Notes under the pieces: model-generated
What the model was told of the DNA's origin: nothing
The model's database searches: none
What the model saw: only the letters and a program-made list of their open reading frames with translations
From: Bacteroidales bacterium UBA3289
Lineage (GTDB): Bacteria; Bacteroidota; Bacteroidia; Bacteroidales; UBA932
NCBI GenBank assembly: GCA_002361625.1
Contig: DETL01000014.1
Location: 361,291-375,296, forward strand
DNA length: 14,006 nucleotides
Reading direction: 5' to 3'
Part shown: positions 1-6,928 of the stretch, piece after piece
Numbering within the stretch: the first letter of the stretch is position 1
How the letters are laid out: each line of letters opens with the position of its first letter
Position numbers and translations under genes: made by a program

Positions 1-522
1 GGCCGTACCGTGGACTTCAAGAACACCATCCTCATCATGACCTCCAATGCCGGCTCGGACATCATCCAGAGCTACATGGAGCGTCTGCCGGAGGTGGATG
101 GCGTGAATGTCCAGGCCATTGCGCAGCGCCGGCAGCTGCTGGACGAGTGCTCCGGCCGCGTGCTGGACGTCCTCAAGCAGACGGTGCGTCCGGAGTTCCT
201 GAACCGGATCGACGAGATCATCATGTTTGACCCGCTTTCCAAGGCCGATATCCGCGACATCCTGCACATCCAGATGGACGACCTGCGGCACAAGCTGTCC
301 GAGAACGGCATCACCGTGGACTTCACCCCCGCCTTCGAGGATTACATGGTGGACCATGGCTACGAGCCTTCCTACGGCGCCCGTCCGATCAAGCGCCTCA
401 TGCAGCGGGAGCTCGTGAACCTGCTGGCCAAGTCCATCCTGGACGGTACCGTCCATCGGGAGAGTACCATCTTGGTCGATTCTGCCGGCGGCCAGGTGCT
501 GTTGCGGGACAAAGACAAGTAA
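1..522 (+). CDS. clpB: ATP-dependent chaperone ClpB, C-terminal fragment
   Basis: This is the last 173 codons of a Hsp100 disaggregase; the gene begins before the window. ClpB hexamers thread aggregated proteins through a central pore with DnaK help in the cytoplasm. The fragment starts in the second AAA+ domain at GRTVDFKNT, just after Walker B. The sensor-1 segment IMTSN follows, then the arginine-finger region FLNRIDE (about residues 67-73), then the sensor-2 motif YGARPIKR (about 124-131) in the D2-small domain. The segment between TSN and NRIDE and the tail resemble ClpB rather than ClpA or ClpX. The tail (LLRDKDK) ends at the usual place for the family. It converges with fabG, and a hairpin lies between them. 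No heat-shock signal can be judged because the promoter is outside the window. Confidence 0.93.
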   Translation, partial: GRTVDFKNTILIMTSNAGSDIIQSYMERLPEVDGVNVQAIAQRRQLLDECSGRVLDVLKQTVRPEFLNRIDEIIMFDPLSKADIRDILHIQMDDLRHKLSENGITVDFTPAFEDYMVDHGYEPSYGARPIKRLMQRELVNLLAKSILDGTVHRESTILVDSAGGQVLLRDKDK

Positions 523-548
523 GCAACACGTTGACTATCAATCTAATG

Positions 549-592
549 AAGGAAGGTCTATGTTCCAAAAAGGACATAGACCTTCCTTTAAA
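549..592 (+). terminator. Intrinsic terminator of clpB, possibly bidirectional
   Basis: A perfect 15-bp inverted repeat (AAGGAAGGTCTATGT at 549-563, complement at 574-588) has a 10-nt loop and sits between the convergent clpB and fabG genes. On the + strand it is followed by only a short T run (TTTA), so it is a modest classical terminator. The A-rich left flank and the convergent layout suggest it also stops fabG transcripts. Confidence 0.75.
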
Positions 593-610
593 AAATTAAT
601 AGACAGCCGT

Positions 611-1357
611 TTAGCAGTACAGTCCGCCGTTGACGGCAATCACCTGGCCGGTGACGTAGGAAGAGAGGTCGCAGGCGAGGTAGAGGGCCGTGTTGGCGAT
701 TTCCTCGACGGTGCCGCCGCGGCGCAGCGGAATCTGCTTGATATACTCGTCGCGGACGGCTTCGGGGAGGGCGTTCGTCATCTCGGAGACGATGAAGCCC
801 GGGGCGATGGCATTGGCCCGGATGCCGCGGGAACCCATTTCCTTGGCGACGGACTTGGCCATGGCGATGAGGCCGGCCTTGGAGGAGGCGTAATTGACCT
901 GTCCGGGATTGCCCATCTGGCCGGCGATGGAGGCCATGTTGATGATGGAACCGCCCTTCTGGCGGGCCATGCCCGGCACGACGGCGTGGATGAAGTTGAA
1001 GGCGCTCTTGAGGTTCACGGCGATGACCGCATCCCACTGGGCCTCGCTCATGCGCATCACGAGGCCGTCCTTGGTGATGCCGGCATTGTTCACGAGGATG
1101 TCGATCTTGCCGAAGTCCTTGAGGATTTCCTCCACGACGGCGTGCGTTTCGTCGAAATTGGCGGCGTTGGAGGCGTAGCCCTTCACTTTATGGCCGTAAG
1201 CGGCGATCTCGGAGATGGTTTCCTCCGCCGCTTCATTGATGACAAGGTCCGTGAAGGCGACATCTGCGCCCTCGGATGCGAATTTGAGTGCGATGGCCTT
1301 GCCGATGCCGCGCGCGGCGCCGGTGACGAGGGCCACCTTTCCGTCTAACATTCCCAT
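611..1357 (-). CDS. fabG: 3-oxoacyl-ACP reductase FabG (SDR family)
   Basis: This is a 248-residue classical short-chain dehydrogenase/reductase, the normal FabG length. FabG reduces 3-oxoacyl-ACP to 3-hydroxyacyl-ACP with NADPH in type II fatty-acid synthesis in the cytoplasm. Visible motifs are the dinucleotide loop TGAARGIG (12-19), NNAG (90-93), and the catalytic tetrad N115, S143, Y156, K160 (context VNYASSK). PGFI and the C-terminal VTGQVIAVNGG are typical of FabG rather than of sugar dehydrogenases. ATG at 1355-1357 is chosen; a second in-frame ATG two codons in (1351-1353) is possible. A -7-like TACCTTTG lies about 30 nt upstream, so it is probably transcribed on its own, although the DUF1080 gene is only 48 bp upstream on the same strand. 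Other SDR substrates cannot be fully excluded. Confidence 0.92.
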   Translation of the reverse strand: MGMLDGKVALVTGAARGIGKAIALKFASEGADVAFTDLVINEAAEETISEIAAYGHKVKGYASNAANFDETHAVVEEILKDFGKIDILVNNAGITKDGLVMRMSEAQWDAVIAVNLKSAFNFIHAVVPGMARQKGGSIINMASIAGQMGNPGQVNYASSKAGLIAMAKSVAKEMGSRGIRANAIAPGFIVSEMTNALPEAVRDEYIKQIPLRRGGTVEEIANTALYLACDLSSYVTGQVIAVNGGLYC

Positions 1358-1386
1358 TTTCTTTCAAGTTTTGGTTTCAGTGGGGA

Positions 1387-1394
1387 CAAAGGTA
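1387..1394 (-). promoter_or_regulatory. Bacteroidetes -7 promoter element for fabG
   Basis: The minus strand reads TACCTTTG, matching the TAnnTTTG -7 consensus, 30 nt before the fabG ATG. I see no TTTG at the expected -33 spacing, so support comes from the -7 box and its position in the gap. Confidence 0.5.
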
Positions 1395-1405
1395 CGAAAA
1401 AAACG

Positions 1406-2680
1406 TTACAGTGTCTTCACCTTCAGGTTGCGCCAGCGGACCTTGATGCCGCCGCCGTCATGGATCTGGAGGGCGATGCGGCCGTTGCCGGCGCCGATCT
1501 TCGCATCGGTGAGGTCCACCATGGGCTCGCCGTTGAGCCAGGTCTGGACCCGGTCGCCCTGGCACAGGATACGCATCGTGTTCCACTCGCCTTCCTTCAG
1601 GATCTCTTCCTTCTCGTCGGGGATCTGGATGAGCCAGCCGCGGCCGTAGGATTCGTAGATGCCGCCGGTGTCGTTACCCTTGGGGGCCACCTCCACCTGC
1701 CAGCCGCTTACCGTGGTTCCATCGACCGTGGAGCGGATGAAGACACCGGAGTTGCCGTTGGCTTCCTGCTTGAACTCGAGGGAAAGGTCGAAGTCGTCGT
1801 AGTATTTCTCCGTGGCGAAGTAGCCGTAGCCCTTGTCGGGGCCGCTTTCGCACACGAGGTTGCCTTCTTCATCGACATACCAGAGCTCGGTGCCGTAGTT
1901 CACCCAGCCGGTGAGGTCCTTGCCGTTGAAGAGGACCTCTTCCGTTTCCTTGGCGGGTAATTCCTTGATCTTCACGTTGCGGAACCAGGCGGGATAGCCG
2001 TGGTCCTGGAGGCAGATGACCCCGCGGCGGGCAAGGCCGTATTCCGGCGCGTTCTCCCATTTGCCGCTGTTCTTGCGGGCGTACCAGTCGGGGGTCCAGG
2101 CATCGAATTCCACGGTGACCTGGCCGTTGAGGAGGTAGGTGACGTGCCCGTTGTCGAAGATGATTTCGGACTGGTTCCACTCACCGGCGGGCTTGAGGTT
2201 TCGCTTCTCGAAATCGGGAACGTACATGGCGTAGTCCACGGCGCAGCGCTGCCAGGGCTCGAGGACATAGCCGTCGTTCATCTCGGTAAAGTTCTCATCG
2301 TCAATGAGCTGATACTCGGGACCGGTGACATAGGGGACAGCGTACTGCGGGCCTTCCACCACATGGTAGAGCATGCCGGAGTTGCCGCCCTTGGAAATCT
2401 TCCATTCCCACTTGAGGTCGAAGTTCTCATAGACCTTGTCCGTGACGATGTAGCCGTGGGCGTCGTCACCCTTGCCGGTGGCCTTGATGGTGCCGTCCTC
2501 GACGACCCAGGATTCGCCCACGAGGGCGGATTCGTTGAAACTGCGCCATCCGCCGAGGGTGGTGCCGTCAAAGAGAAGTTCCCAGCCGTCGGCCTTTTCC
2601 GCCGACGTAAGCGTGTTAGGTTTGGGGGCGCAGCAGACTGCAAGCGCGGCTGCCGCTGCCAGAATAACAATCCGTTTCAT
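1406..2680 (-). CDS. Lipoprotein with two tandem DUF1080 (3-keto-disaccharide hydrolase) domains
   Basis: This 424-residue exported protein has a basic-hydrophobic signal (MKRIVILAAAAALAVCC) and a probable lipobox Cys at 16 or 17; the residue before C16 is Val, which is less usual. Two homologous DUF1080 beta-jelly-roll domains follow. Paired landmarks are WELLFDGTTLGGW (33-45) with EEVLFNGKDLTGW (247-259), GGNSGMLY (98-105) with NGNSGVFI (308-315), and closing strands near 220-241 and 400-424. DUF1080 proteins are linked to hydrolysis of 3-keto-glycosides or glycan binding in Bacteroidetes; the substrate here is unknown. The ATG at 2678-2680 is preferred over one 8 codons upstream because the signal peptide then starts correctly. 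A -7 box lies 45 nt upstream. fabG follows on the same strand, but I see no functional link. Confidence 0.88.
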   Translation of the reverse strand: MKRIVILAAAAALAVCCAPKPNTLTSAEKADGWELLFDGTTLGGWRSFNESALVGESWVVEDGTIKATGKGDDAHGYIVTDKVYENFDLKWEWKISKGGNSGMLYHVVEGPQYAVPYVTGPEYQLIDDENFTEMNDGYVLEPWQRCAVDYAMYVPDFEKRNLKPAGEWNQSEIIFDNGHVTYLLNGQVTVEFDAWTPDWYARKNSGKWENAPEYGLARRGVICLQDHGYPAWFRNVKIKELPAKETEEVLFNGKDLTGWVNYGTELWYVDEEGNLVCESGPDKGYGYFATEKYYDDFDLSLEFKQEANGNSGVFIRSTVDGTTVSGWQVEVAPKGNDTGGIYESYGRGWLIQIPDEKEEILKEGEWNTMRILCQGDRVQTWLNGEPMVDLTDAKIGAGNGRIALQIHDGGGIKVRWRNLKVKTL

Positions 2681-2724
2681 ATCGATAAACAGTCTAATGG
2701 TCATCCGTGGTTTTCCGTGTAGCC

Positions 2725-2732
2725 CAAAGGTA
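2725..2732 (-). promoter_or_regulatory. -7 promoter element for the DUF1080 lipoprotein gene
   Basis: The minus strand reads TACCTTTG 45 nt before the chosen ATG, identical to the fabG element. It lies back to back with the divergent + strand element at 2768-2775. Confidence 0.5.
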
Positions 2733-2767
2733 GCAACTTTCTGTCGATAATTCTCCGAATCTTTTGC

Positions 2768-2775
2768 TAAATTTG
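2768..2775 (+). promoter_or_regulatory. -7 promoter element for the SAH hydrolase gene
   Basis: TAAATTTG followed by C matches the TAnnTTTG consensus. It ends 22 nt before the ATG at 2797. It also excludes a TTG start at 2764, which would lie upstream of transcription initiation. Confidence 0.6.
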
Positions 2776-2796
2776 CACTTCTTAATGATACAGACC

Positions 2797-4038
2797 ATGT
2801 CCAGTCACATCCGAGACATCAACCTGTGGGAAAGCGGAGCGCTCAAGATCAAGTGGGTCCGCGACCACATGCCGCTGCTTGACGGCATCGAGAAAGATTT
2901 CATGGCCACGCAGCCGTTCAAGGGGCTCAAGATCGCCCTGAGCGTGCACATGGAGGCCAAGACGGCGCGCCTGTGCCTGTGCCTGGCCGCCGGCGGGGCG
3001 GAAATGTACGCCACCGGCTGCAATCCGCTTAGTACCCAGGACGATGTGGCCGCGGCGCTGGTCCACGAGGGGCTCAACGTCTTCGCCATCCACGGCGCGA
3101 CCATGGAGGAATATGAGGATGACCTCCGGCGCGTGCTGGAGGTGGGCCCGAACATCATCATCGACGATGGGGGAGACCTGGTGACGCTGATTCACAGGGA
3201 GTTCCCGGAGCTGCTGCCCGGCGTGATCGGCGGCTGCGAGGAAACGACGACCGGCATCCTCCGCCTGAAGGCGATGGACCGCGCGGGGAAATTGACCTTC
3301 CCGATGATGCTCGTGAACGATGCCGACTGCAAGCATCTCTTCGACAACCGCTACGGCACGGGCCAGAGCGTCTGGAACGGCATCAACCGCACGACGAACC
3401 TCATCGTCGCGGGGAAGGATGTCGTCGTGGCGGGTTACGGCCTCTGCGGCAAGGGAATCGCCATGCGGGCCAAGGGGCTCGGCGCCCGAGTCATCGTCAC
3501 GGAAGTGGATCCGGTCAAGGCCCTCGAGGCCGCGATGGACGGCTTCCGGGTGATGCCCATGGCCGATGCCGCCCCCTTCGGTGACCTGTTCGTCACCGCC
3601 ACGGGCTGCAAGGACGTGATCACCCCTGCGGAACTCCTGCAGATGAAGGACGGGGCTATCTGCTGCAACGCCGGCCACTTTGACGTGGAGGTGGATGTCG
3701 CCTGGCTCCGGGAACACGCGGTGGAGCACCATCCGGCCCGGCAGAACATCGAGGCCTTTACCCTCGAGAATGGCCGCACGTTGTATATCCTGGGCGAGGG
3801 CCGGCTCGTAAACCTCGCCGCTGGCGACGGCCATCCGGCGGAGATCATGGACATGTCCTTCGCGATCCAGGCCCTCAGCGCCCGGTACCTGGTGGAGCAC
3901 CGCAGCGAGCTCGTGGGCAAGCTTCACAACGTCCCCGCGGAGATCGACCATGAGGTCGCCTCCCGGAAACTGGCTTCCTGGGGCGTCCGCATCGACACCC
4001 TTACCCCGGAACAGCATCTTTATATTTACGGCGAATAA
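2797..4038 (+). CDS. ahcY: S-adenosylhomocysteine hydrolase, short archaeal/Thermotoga type
   Basis: This 413-residue enzyme of the NAD-dependent SahH family reversibly splits S-adenosylhomocysteine to adenosine and homocysteine, clearing the inhibitor of methyltransferases. Numbered from 2797, conserved residues are H51, D127 (DDGGD), E149 (CEETTTG), K179 and D183-N184 (CKHLFDN), the Rossmann motif GYGLCGKG (213-220) and H294 (NAGHFD). YGTGQS, LAAGDGHP and the short C-terminus (LTPEQHLYIYGE) match the compact archaeal/Thermotoga form. The C-terminal K...Y NAD-binding tail of the long eukaryotic/proteobacterial form is missing. Some compact members prefer S-inosylhomocysteine, so substrate is an open point. 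ATG 2797 is preferred because it lies 22 nt after the -7 box; ATG 2785 is possible. nhaA follows in the same unit. Confidence 0.9.
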   Translation: MSSHIRDINLWESGALKIKWVRDHMPLLDGIEKDFMATQPFKGLKIALSVHMEAKTARLCLCLAAGGAEMYATGCNPLSTQDDVAAALVHEGLNVFAIHGATMEEYEDDLRRVLEVGPNIIIDDGGDLVTLIHREFPELLPGVIGGCEETTTGILRLKAMDRAGKLTFPMMLVNDADCKHLFDNRYGTGQSVWNGINRTTNLIVAGKDVVVAGYGLCGKGIAMRAKGLGARVIVTEVDPVKALEAAMDGFRVMPMADAAPFGDLFVTATGCKDVITPAELLQMKDGAICCNAGHFDVEVDVAWLREHAVEHHPARQNIEAFTLENGRTLYILGEGRLVNLAAGDGHPAEIMDMSFAIQALSARYLVEHRSELVGKLHNVPAEIDHEVASRKLASWGVRIDTLTPEQHLYIYGE

Positions 4039-4054
4039 TTTTACGGCGAATAAT
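4025..4054 (+). repeat. 15-bp perfect tandem duplication spanning SahH stop and nhaA start
   Basis: TTTACGGCGAATAAT occurs twice back to back (4025-4039 and 4040-4054). The first copy holds the SahH stop (4036-4038). The second carries an in-frame TAA (4051-4053) that overlaps the nhaA ATG (4053-4055) as TAATG. Confidence 0.95.
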
Positions 4055-5474
4055 GGCACTCATTCCGATTTATTGGTGGAACAAGGAAGTCCATAACTTC
4101 CGCATTTCCCAGGACAAGTTCTCCAAGCAGCCCTGGGCCAACGGCGTCGTCCTCCTCGCCTGCGTGGTCGTGGCGATGCTCCTGGCGAACCTGCCTTTCA
4201 CGAAGCATCTCTATCACGATTTCCTGGAGACGTCCCTGACGATGAATATCAAGAGCCCCGGCGGGGCGATCGACTGGGTATTCCCGCACGGGATGACGGT
4301 GGAGAAGTTCATCAACGACATCCTGATGGTGATCTTCTTCTTCACCGTGGGCCTGGAAATCAAGCGGGAGGTCGTATGCGGCGAACTGTCGTCCTTCAAG
4401 AAGGCGATCCTGCCGATCATCGCGGCCTTCGGCGGCGTGGCGGTCCCGGCCCTCATTTTCACGCTGGTGAACCATGGAACTGTCGCGGCCAGCGGCTGGG
4501 GAATCCCCACGGCAACGGATATCGCCTTCGCGGTGGGTATTCTGTCGATCCTGGGAGACCGCGTGCCGGTGTCCTTGAAGGTCTTCCTGACGGCCCTCGC
4601 CATTGCCGACGACCTCATCGCCATCCTCGTCGTGGCCCTCTTCTATGGCGGGAAGATCAATCTGTTACTGCTGGGAATCGCTTTTTTGGTGATCGGCTTC
4701 GTGTTCCTGATGAAGCGCCTCGGCGAGAAGCGGACGGCCTTCTATGCCATCCCGGCCATCATCGTGTGGTTCCTGTTCTATTACAGCGGCATCCACGCCA
4801 CGATGACGGGTGTCGTCATCGCGTTCCTGATTCCGATGGAGGCCCGCTACAACCAGGCCAAGTTCCACCGCCGCGCCCGGATCCTGTACAACGGACTCCT
4901 CGAGGCGGAGGCCATTGCCACGCGGGAAGACTTCCCGAACGGCCCGCAGCGTCACTACCTGCGCCATCTCTCCGGCCTCACCAAGCGTACTGTTCCGCCG
5001 TCCTACCGTCTGGAGCATAAGCTCAACCCTTGGGTCAACTTCCTGATTATGCCTATCTTCGCCCTCGCCAATGCCGGCGTGGAGATTACCGATCCGTCGT
5101 ACTTCAACGTGTTCGCGTATGACCCGACGCTGGGTGGGGTTGGCATGGGTATCTTCCTGGGTTTGCTGCTCGGCAAGCCCATCGGCATCACCCTCGCCTC
5201 CTGGATTGCCATCAAGTGCAAGGTGGGCGAGATGCCCGCCAAGTCCACCTGGCCCATGCTCTTCGCCGTCGCCTGCCTGGGCGGTATCGGCTTCACGATG
5301 TCCATCTTTGTGGATACGCTTTCCTTCGCCGGCCCGGACATCCCCGCCGAGGTGACGGCCCATCTCCGCGACGCCGGCAAGATCGCCGTCCTCATGGGCT
5401 CCCTCTGCGCCGGCATCCTGGGCTCCATCCTGATCACTTTCGTGCATAAGATTCAGGCCCGCAAGGCGGCGTAA
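4053..5474 (+). CDS. nhaA: Na+/H+ antiporter NhaA
   Basis: This 473-residue inner-membrane antiporter exchanges Na+ (or Li+) for protons in pH and salt homeostasis. Family motifs are GLEIKREVVCGEL (100-112), TATDIAFAVGI (153-163, with D156), the ion-binding pair D186-D187 in IADDLIAI, GKPIGI (374-379, K375) and the C-terminal GIGFTMSIFV. About 12 hydrophobic segments can be read. It is about 85 residues longer than E. coli NhaA, mostly from a short N-terminal extension and a hydrophilic, basic loop at about 264-321 in the middle of the protein, a layout I recall from Bacteroidetes homologues. The start at 4053 lies 14 nt after the SahH stop, so the two genes are probably co-transcribed. A strong terminator follows. 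Confidence 0.95.
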   Translation: MALIPIYWWNKEVHNFRISQDKFSKQPWANGVVLLACVVVAMLLANLPFTKHLYHDFLETSLTMNIKSPGGAIDWVFPHGMTVEKFINDILMVIFFFTVGLEIKREVVCGELSSFKKAILPIIAAFGGVAVPALIFTLVNHGTVAASGWGIPTATDIAFAVGILSILGDRVPVSLKVFLTALAIADDLIAILVVALFYGGKINLLLLGIAFLVIGFVFLMKRLGEKRTAFYAIPAIIVWFLFYYSGIHATMTGVVIAFLIPMEARYNQAKFHRRARILYNGLLEAEAIATREDFPNGPQRHYLRHLSGLTKRTVPPSYRLEHKLNPWVNFLIMPIFALANAGVEITDPSYFNVFAYDPTLGGVGMGIFLGLLLGKPIGITLASWIAIKCKVGEMPAKSTWPMLFAVACLGGIGFTMSIFVDTLSFAGPDIPAEVTAHLRDAGKIAVLMGSLCAGILGSILITFVHKIQARKAA

Positions 5475-5524
5475 AGCGCGTTGTTTCAGGTCCCCCACGA
5501 CCGAAAACATTAAAAAGCATACTG

Positions 5525-5564
5525 AAACAACACAAGTTATCCACAACTTGTGTTGTTTTTCTTT
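5525..5564 (+). terminator. Intrinsic terminator after nhaA
   Basis: A perfect 14-bp stem (AAACAACACAAGTT at 5525-5538, AACTTGTGTTGTTT at 5545-5558) has a 6-nt loop and runs into TTCTTTT. The right arm overlaps the region where a -33 element for comF would lie. Confidence 0.9.
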
Positions 5565-5573
5565 TATGTGCGC

Positions 5574-5580
5574 TAACTTG
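5574..5580 (+). promoter_or_regulatory. Candidate -7 element for comF
   Basis: CGCTAACTTGC is the same string found before the YhhN gene at 10693-10703, a short form of TAnnTTTG. A GTTG lies 18 nt upstream, inside the nhaA terminator. It ends only 6 nt before the comF ATG, so the transcript would be nearly leaderless; this lowers confidence. Confidence 0.4.
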
Positions 5581-5586
5581 CTTGCC

Positions 5587-6609
5587 ATGCTCTTTTACCT
5601 TAGCGCCATTCTGGACCTTTTTCTTCCTCGCGAGTGCCTCGCGTGCGGGTGCCGCCTCGGCCTTCGCGAGCGGCACCTGTGCCTTGCCTGCGCCGCCGAC
5701 GTGCCGTACACTTACCATTGGCTATCGGCCCATAACCCTTTGGCCGACCGCTTCAACGCGGTCCTCGAGCGCCACCGGCCCGCCGACGAGCGCATGGACT
5801 ATGCCTATGCCGCCGCCCTTATGCACTACAAAGGCCCCTACCGCGCCATCCCTCGCGCCTTGAAGTACCACGGTGACCTGGCCGCCGGTCGTTTTTTCGG
5901 CGGTTTGTTGGGCCGCCGCCTCGCCTCTGCCCCGCACTTTGCCGATGTGGATCTCATCATCCCCGTCCCCCTCCACTGGACCCGCCGCCGCTCCCGCGGC
6001 TACAACCAGGCCGAAATCATCGCCCAGGCAATCTGCGATGCCTTTTGTCATTCTGAGAAGACCGGAGGTGTATGTCGCTGTCATTCTGAAGGTCTAGAAG
6101 GTGTTAGTTACTGTCATTCTGAGGGGACCGAAGGTCGACGAAAGAATCTTCCATCCTTTGTCCAATGCCGTTCCGACATCCTTGTCAGGGCCCGCCGCAC
6201 CCGTACCCAAACCAAGCTCACCATCGAGCAAAAGGCCCGCAACGTCGCCTCCGCCTTCCAGGTCTCCTTTGCCCCCTCCCACCAGGACACCTCTTTCCCT
6301 CCCCGACTTGATGCTTTCCGTCATCTCCTGCTTGATGCCCTTCATCATCCCCTGCTTGATGTCTTCCATCATTCCCTGCTTGATGCCCTCCGTCACTTCC
6401 GGCCTGATGCCCTCCGTCATCCCCGGCTTGACCGGGAATCTCCCCAGGAGGCCCTCGCCCATGCCAGGCACATCCTCCTTGTGGACGACACATTCACGAC
6501 CGGCGCCACCCTGTACGCCTGTTATGCCGCCCTCCGCCCCTATACATCCGCCCGCATCTCCATCGCCACCCTCGCCGCCGTCGAGGGCACACCCTCCTCC
6601 GGCCCATAA
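5587..6609 (+). CDS. comF: ComF-family phosphoribosyltransferase with two repeat-derived insertions
   Basis: The product is 340 residues, against about 220-250 for usual ComF/GntX proteins, which take part in DNA uptake or DNA metabolism. The N-terminal zinc knuckle is C17-x2-C20 and C32-x2-C35. Core segments are LKYHGD (92-97), IPVPLH (125-130), RGYNQAE (137-143), RTQTKL (206-211) and the PRPP loop LLVDDTFTTGAT (297-308), so all expected landmarks remain. Two extra blocks interrupt the domain: residues about 154-191 (three CHSE-type 11-residue repeats) and about 240-287 (8-residue repeats of the LLDALRHP type). Both are translations of repetitive DNA. Without them the protein would be of normal size. 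ATG 5587 is chosen because family members start just before the zinc knuckle. Whether the enlarged protein folds and works is unknown. Confidence 0.85.
   Translation: MLFYLSAILDLFLPRECLACGCRLGLRERHLCLACAADVPYTYHWLSAHNPLADRFNAVLERHRPADERMDYAYAAALMHYKGPYRAIPRALKYHGDLAAGRFFGGLLGRRLASAPHFADVDLIIPVPLHWTRRRSRGYNQAEIIAQAICDAFCHSEKTGGVCRCHSEGLEGVSYCHSEGTEGRRKNLPSFVQCRSDILVRARRTRTQTKLTIEQKARNVASAFQVSFAPSHQDTSFPPRLDAFRHLLLDALHHPLLDVFHHSLLDALRHFRPDALRHPRLDRESPQEALAHARHILLVDDTFTTGATLYACYAALRPYTSARISIATLAAVEGTPSSGP
6046..6150 (+). repeat. Three 33-bp-spaced TGTCATTCTGA repeats inside comF
   Basis: TGTCATTCTGA starts at 6046, 6079 and 6112, an exact 33-bp period. The last copy runs on to AAAGAATCTT. The sequence resembles the GTCATTCTGAG...AAGAATCT intergenic repeat that I recall as common in many bacterial genomes. 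Because 33 is a multiple of three, the comF frame is kept and reads C-H-S-E at each copy. Confidence 0.88.
6304..6445 (+). repeat. 24-bp tandem repeat, about 5.9 units, inside comF
   Basis: Units begin at 6304, 6328, 6352, 6376, 6400 and 6424 (last partial, 22 bp). Each carries a variant of CTTGATGCCCTCCGTCATC. The final unit turns into CCCCGGCTTGACCGGGAATC, the core of a widespread intergenic repeat that encodes VIPGLTGNL in another frame. The period is a multiple of three, so comF stays open and gains an 8-residue repeat. There are no unique spacers. Confidence 0.88.
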
Positions 6610-6690
6610 GCATACAATCGAACCACAAACCTTCACCTCGCTATGTTTGAATCGTTGGCAAGACACATATCTTCCCGCGTGCCCAACACC

Positions 6691-6808
6691 AAAACCGCTC
6701 CTCAGCACGTCTCCGGGCACACAACCGGGCCCAATTGTTCCCCGCGCCGTGCTGCAGCATGTGGGCGGCTACGAAACGCAGGGGAAACGATCCCCGCCAC
6801 GTGCTGGA
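6691..6808 (+). repeat. REP/BIME-like double-hairpin repeat, copy A
   Basis: This copy lies before the transposase. It holds two adjacent hairpin units. Unit 1 is bounded by CAGCACG (6703-6709) and CGTGCTG (6748-6754). Unit 2 begins directly at CAGCATGTGGGCGG (6755-6768) and closes with CCGCCACGTGCTG (6795-6807). By eye it differs from copy B at about 11 of 88 positions (6721-6808 against 7908-7995). The rest of the 6610-6928 gap holds no gene that I can support; a small CCGC...GCGG dyad lies near 6882. Confidence 0.85.
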
Positions 6809-6916
6809 TAGGCAAAGAAACGATAACATCCTGCCGCGTGACGCAATGAAACCTGAACGGCGCGACCAAAACCTCTCCGCCATGAGCGGCGGCATAAAGG
6901 CGTAAATAAGCATAAA

Positions 6917-6924
6917 CAAAGATA
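6917..6924 (-). promoter_or_regulatory. Possible leftward -7 element facing repeat copy A
   Basis: The minus strand reads TATCTTTG just upstream of the transposase ATG, pointing into copy A. A minus-strand TTTG lies 16 nt upstream, closer than the usual spacing. This may be chance. Confidence 0.2.
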
Positions 6925-6928
6925 CATC

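Noticed and set aside
560..1348. + strand open frame opposite fabG
   Set aside because: Gly/Asp/His-rich translation typical of an antisense shadow; the minus strand encodes a complete SDR.
2000..2722. + strand open frame opposite the DUF1080 gene
   Set aside because: No domain or plausible start, and it lies fully antisense to a well-supported lipoprotein gene.
2782..4059. 425-codon minus-strand open frame opposite the SAH hydrolase
   Set aside because: It is a GC-rich shadow with no recognisable domain, while the + strand has complete SahH motifs.
5537..5545. Perfect DnaA-box consensus TTATCCACA
   Set aside because: Single copy lying in the loop and inner stem of the nhaA terminator, with no cluster of boxes or AT-rich unwinding region and no origin genes nearby. 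Most likely chance.
6304..6445. Regular short repeats that could suggest a CRISPR array
   Set aside because: The 24-bp units are tandem with no unique spacers, lie inside a coding frame, and no cas genes are present.
5587..6609. comF as a pseudogene because of its repeat insertions
   Set aside because: The frame is open throughout and the zinc knuckle and PRPP loop are intact, so I kept it as a gene with an unknown activity.
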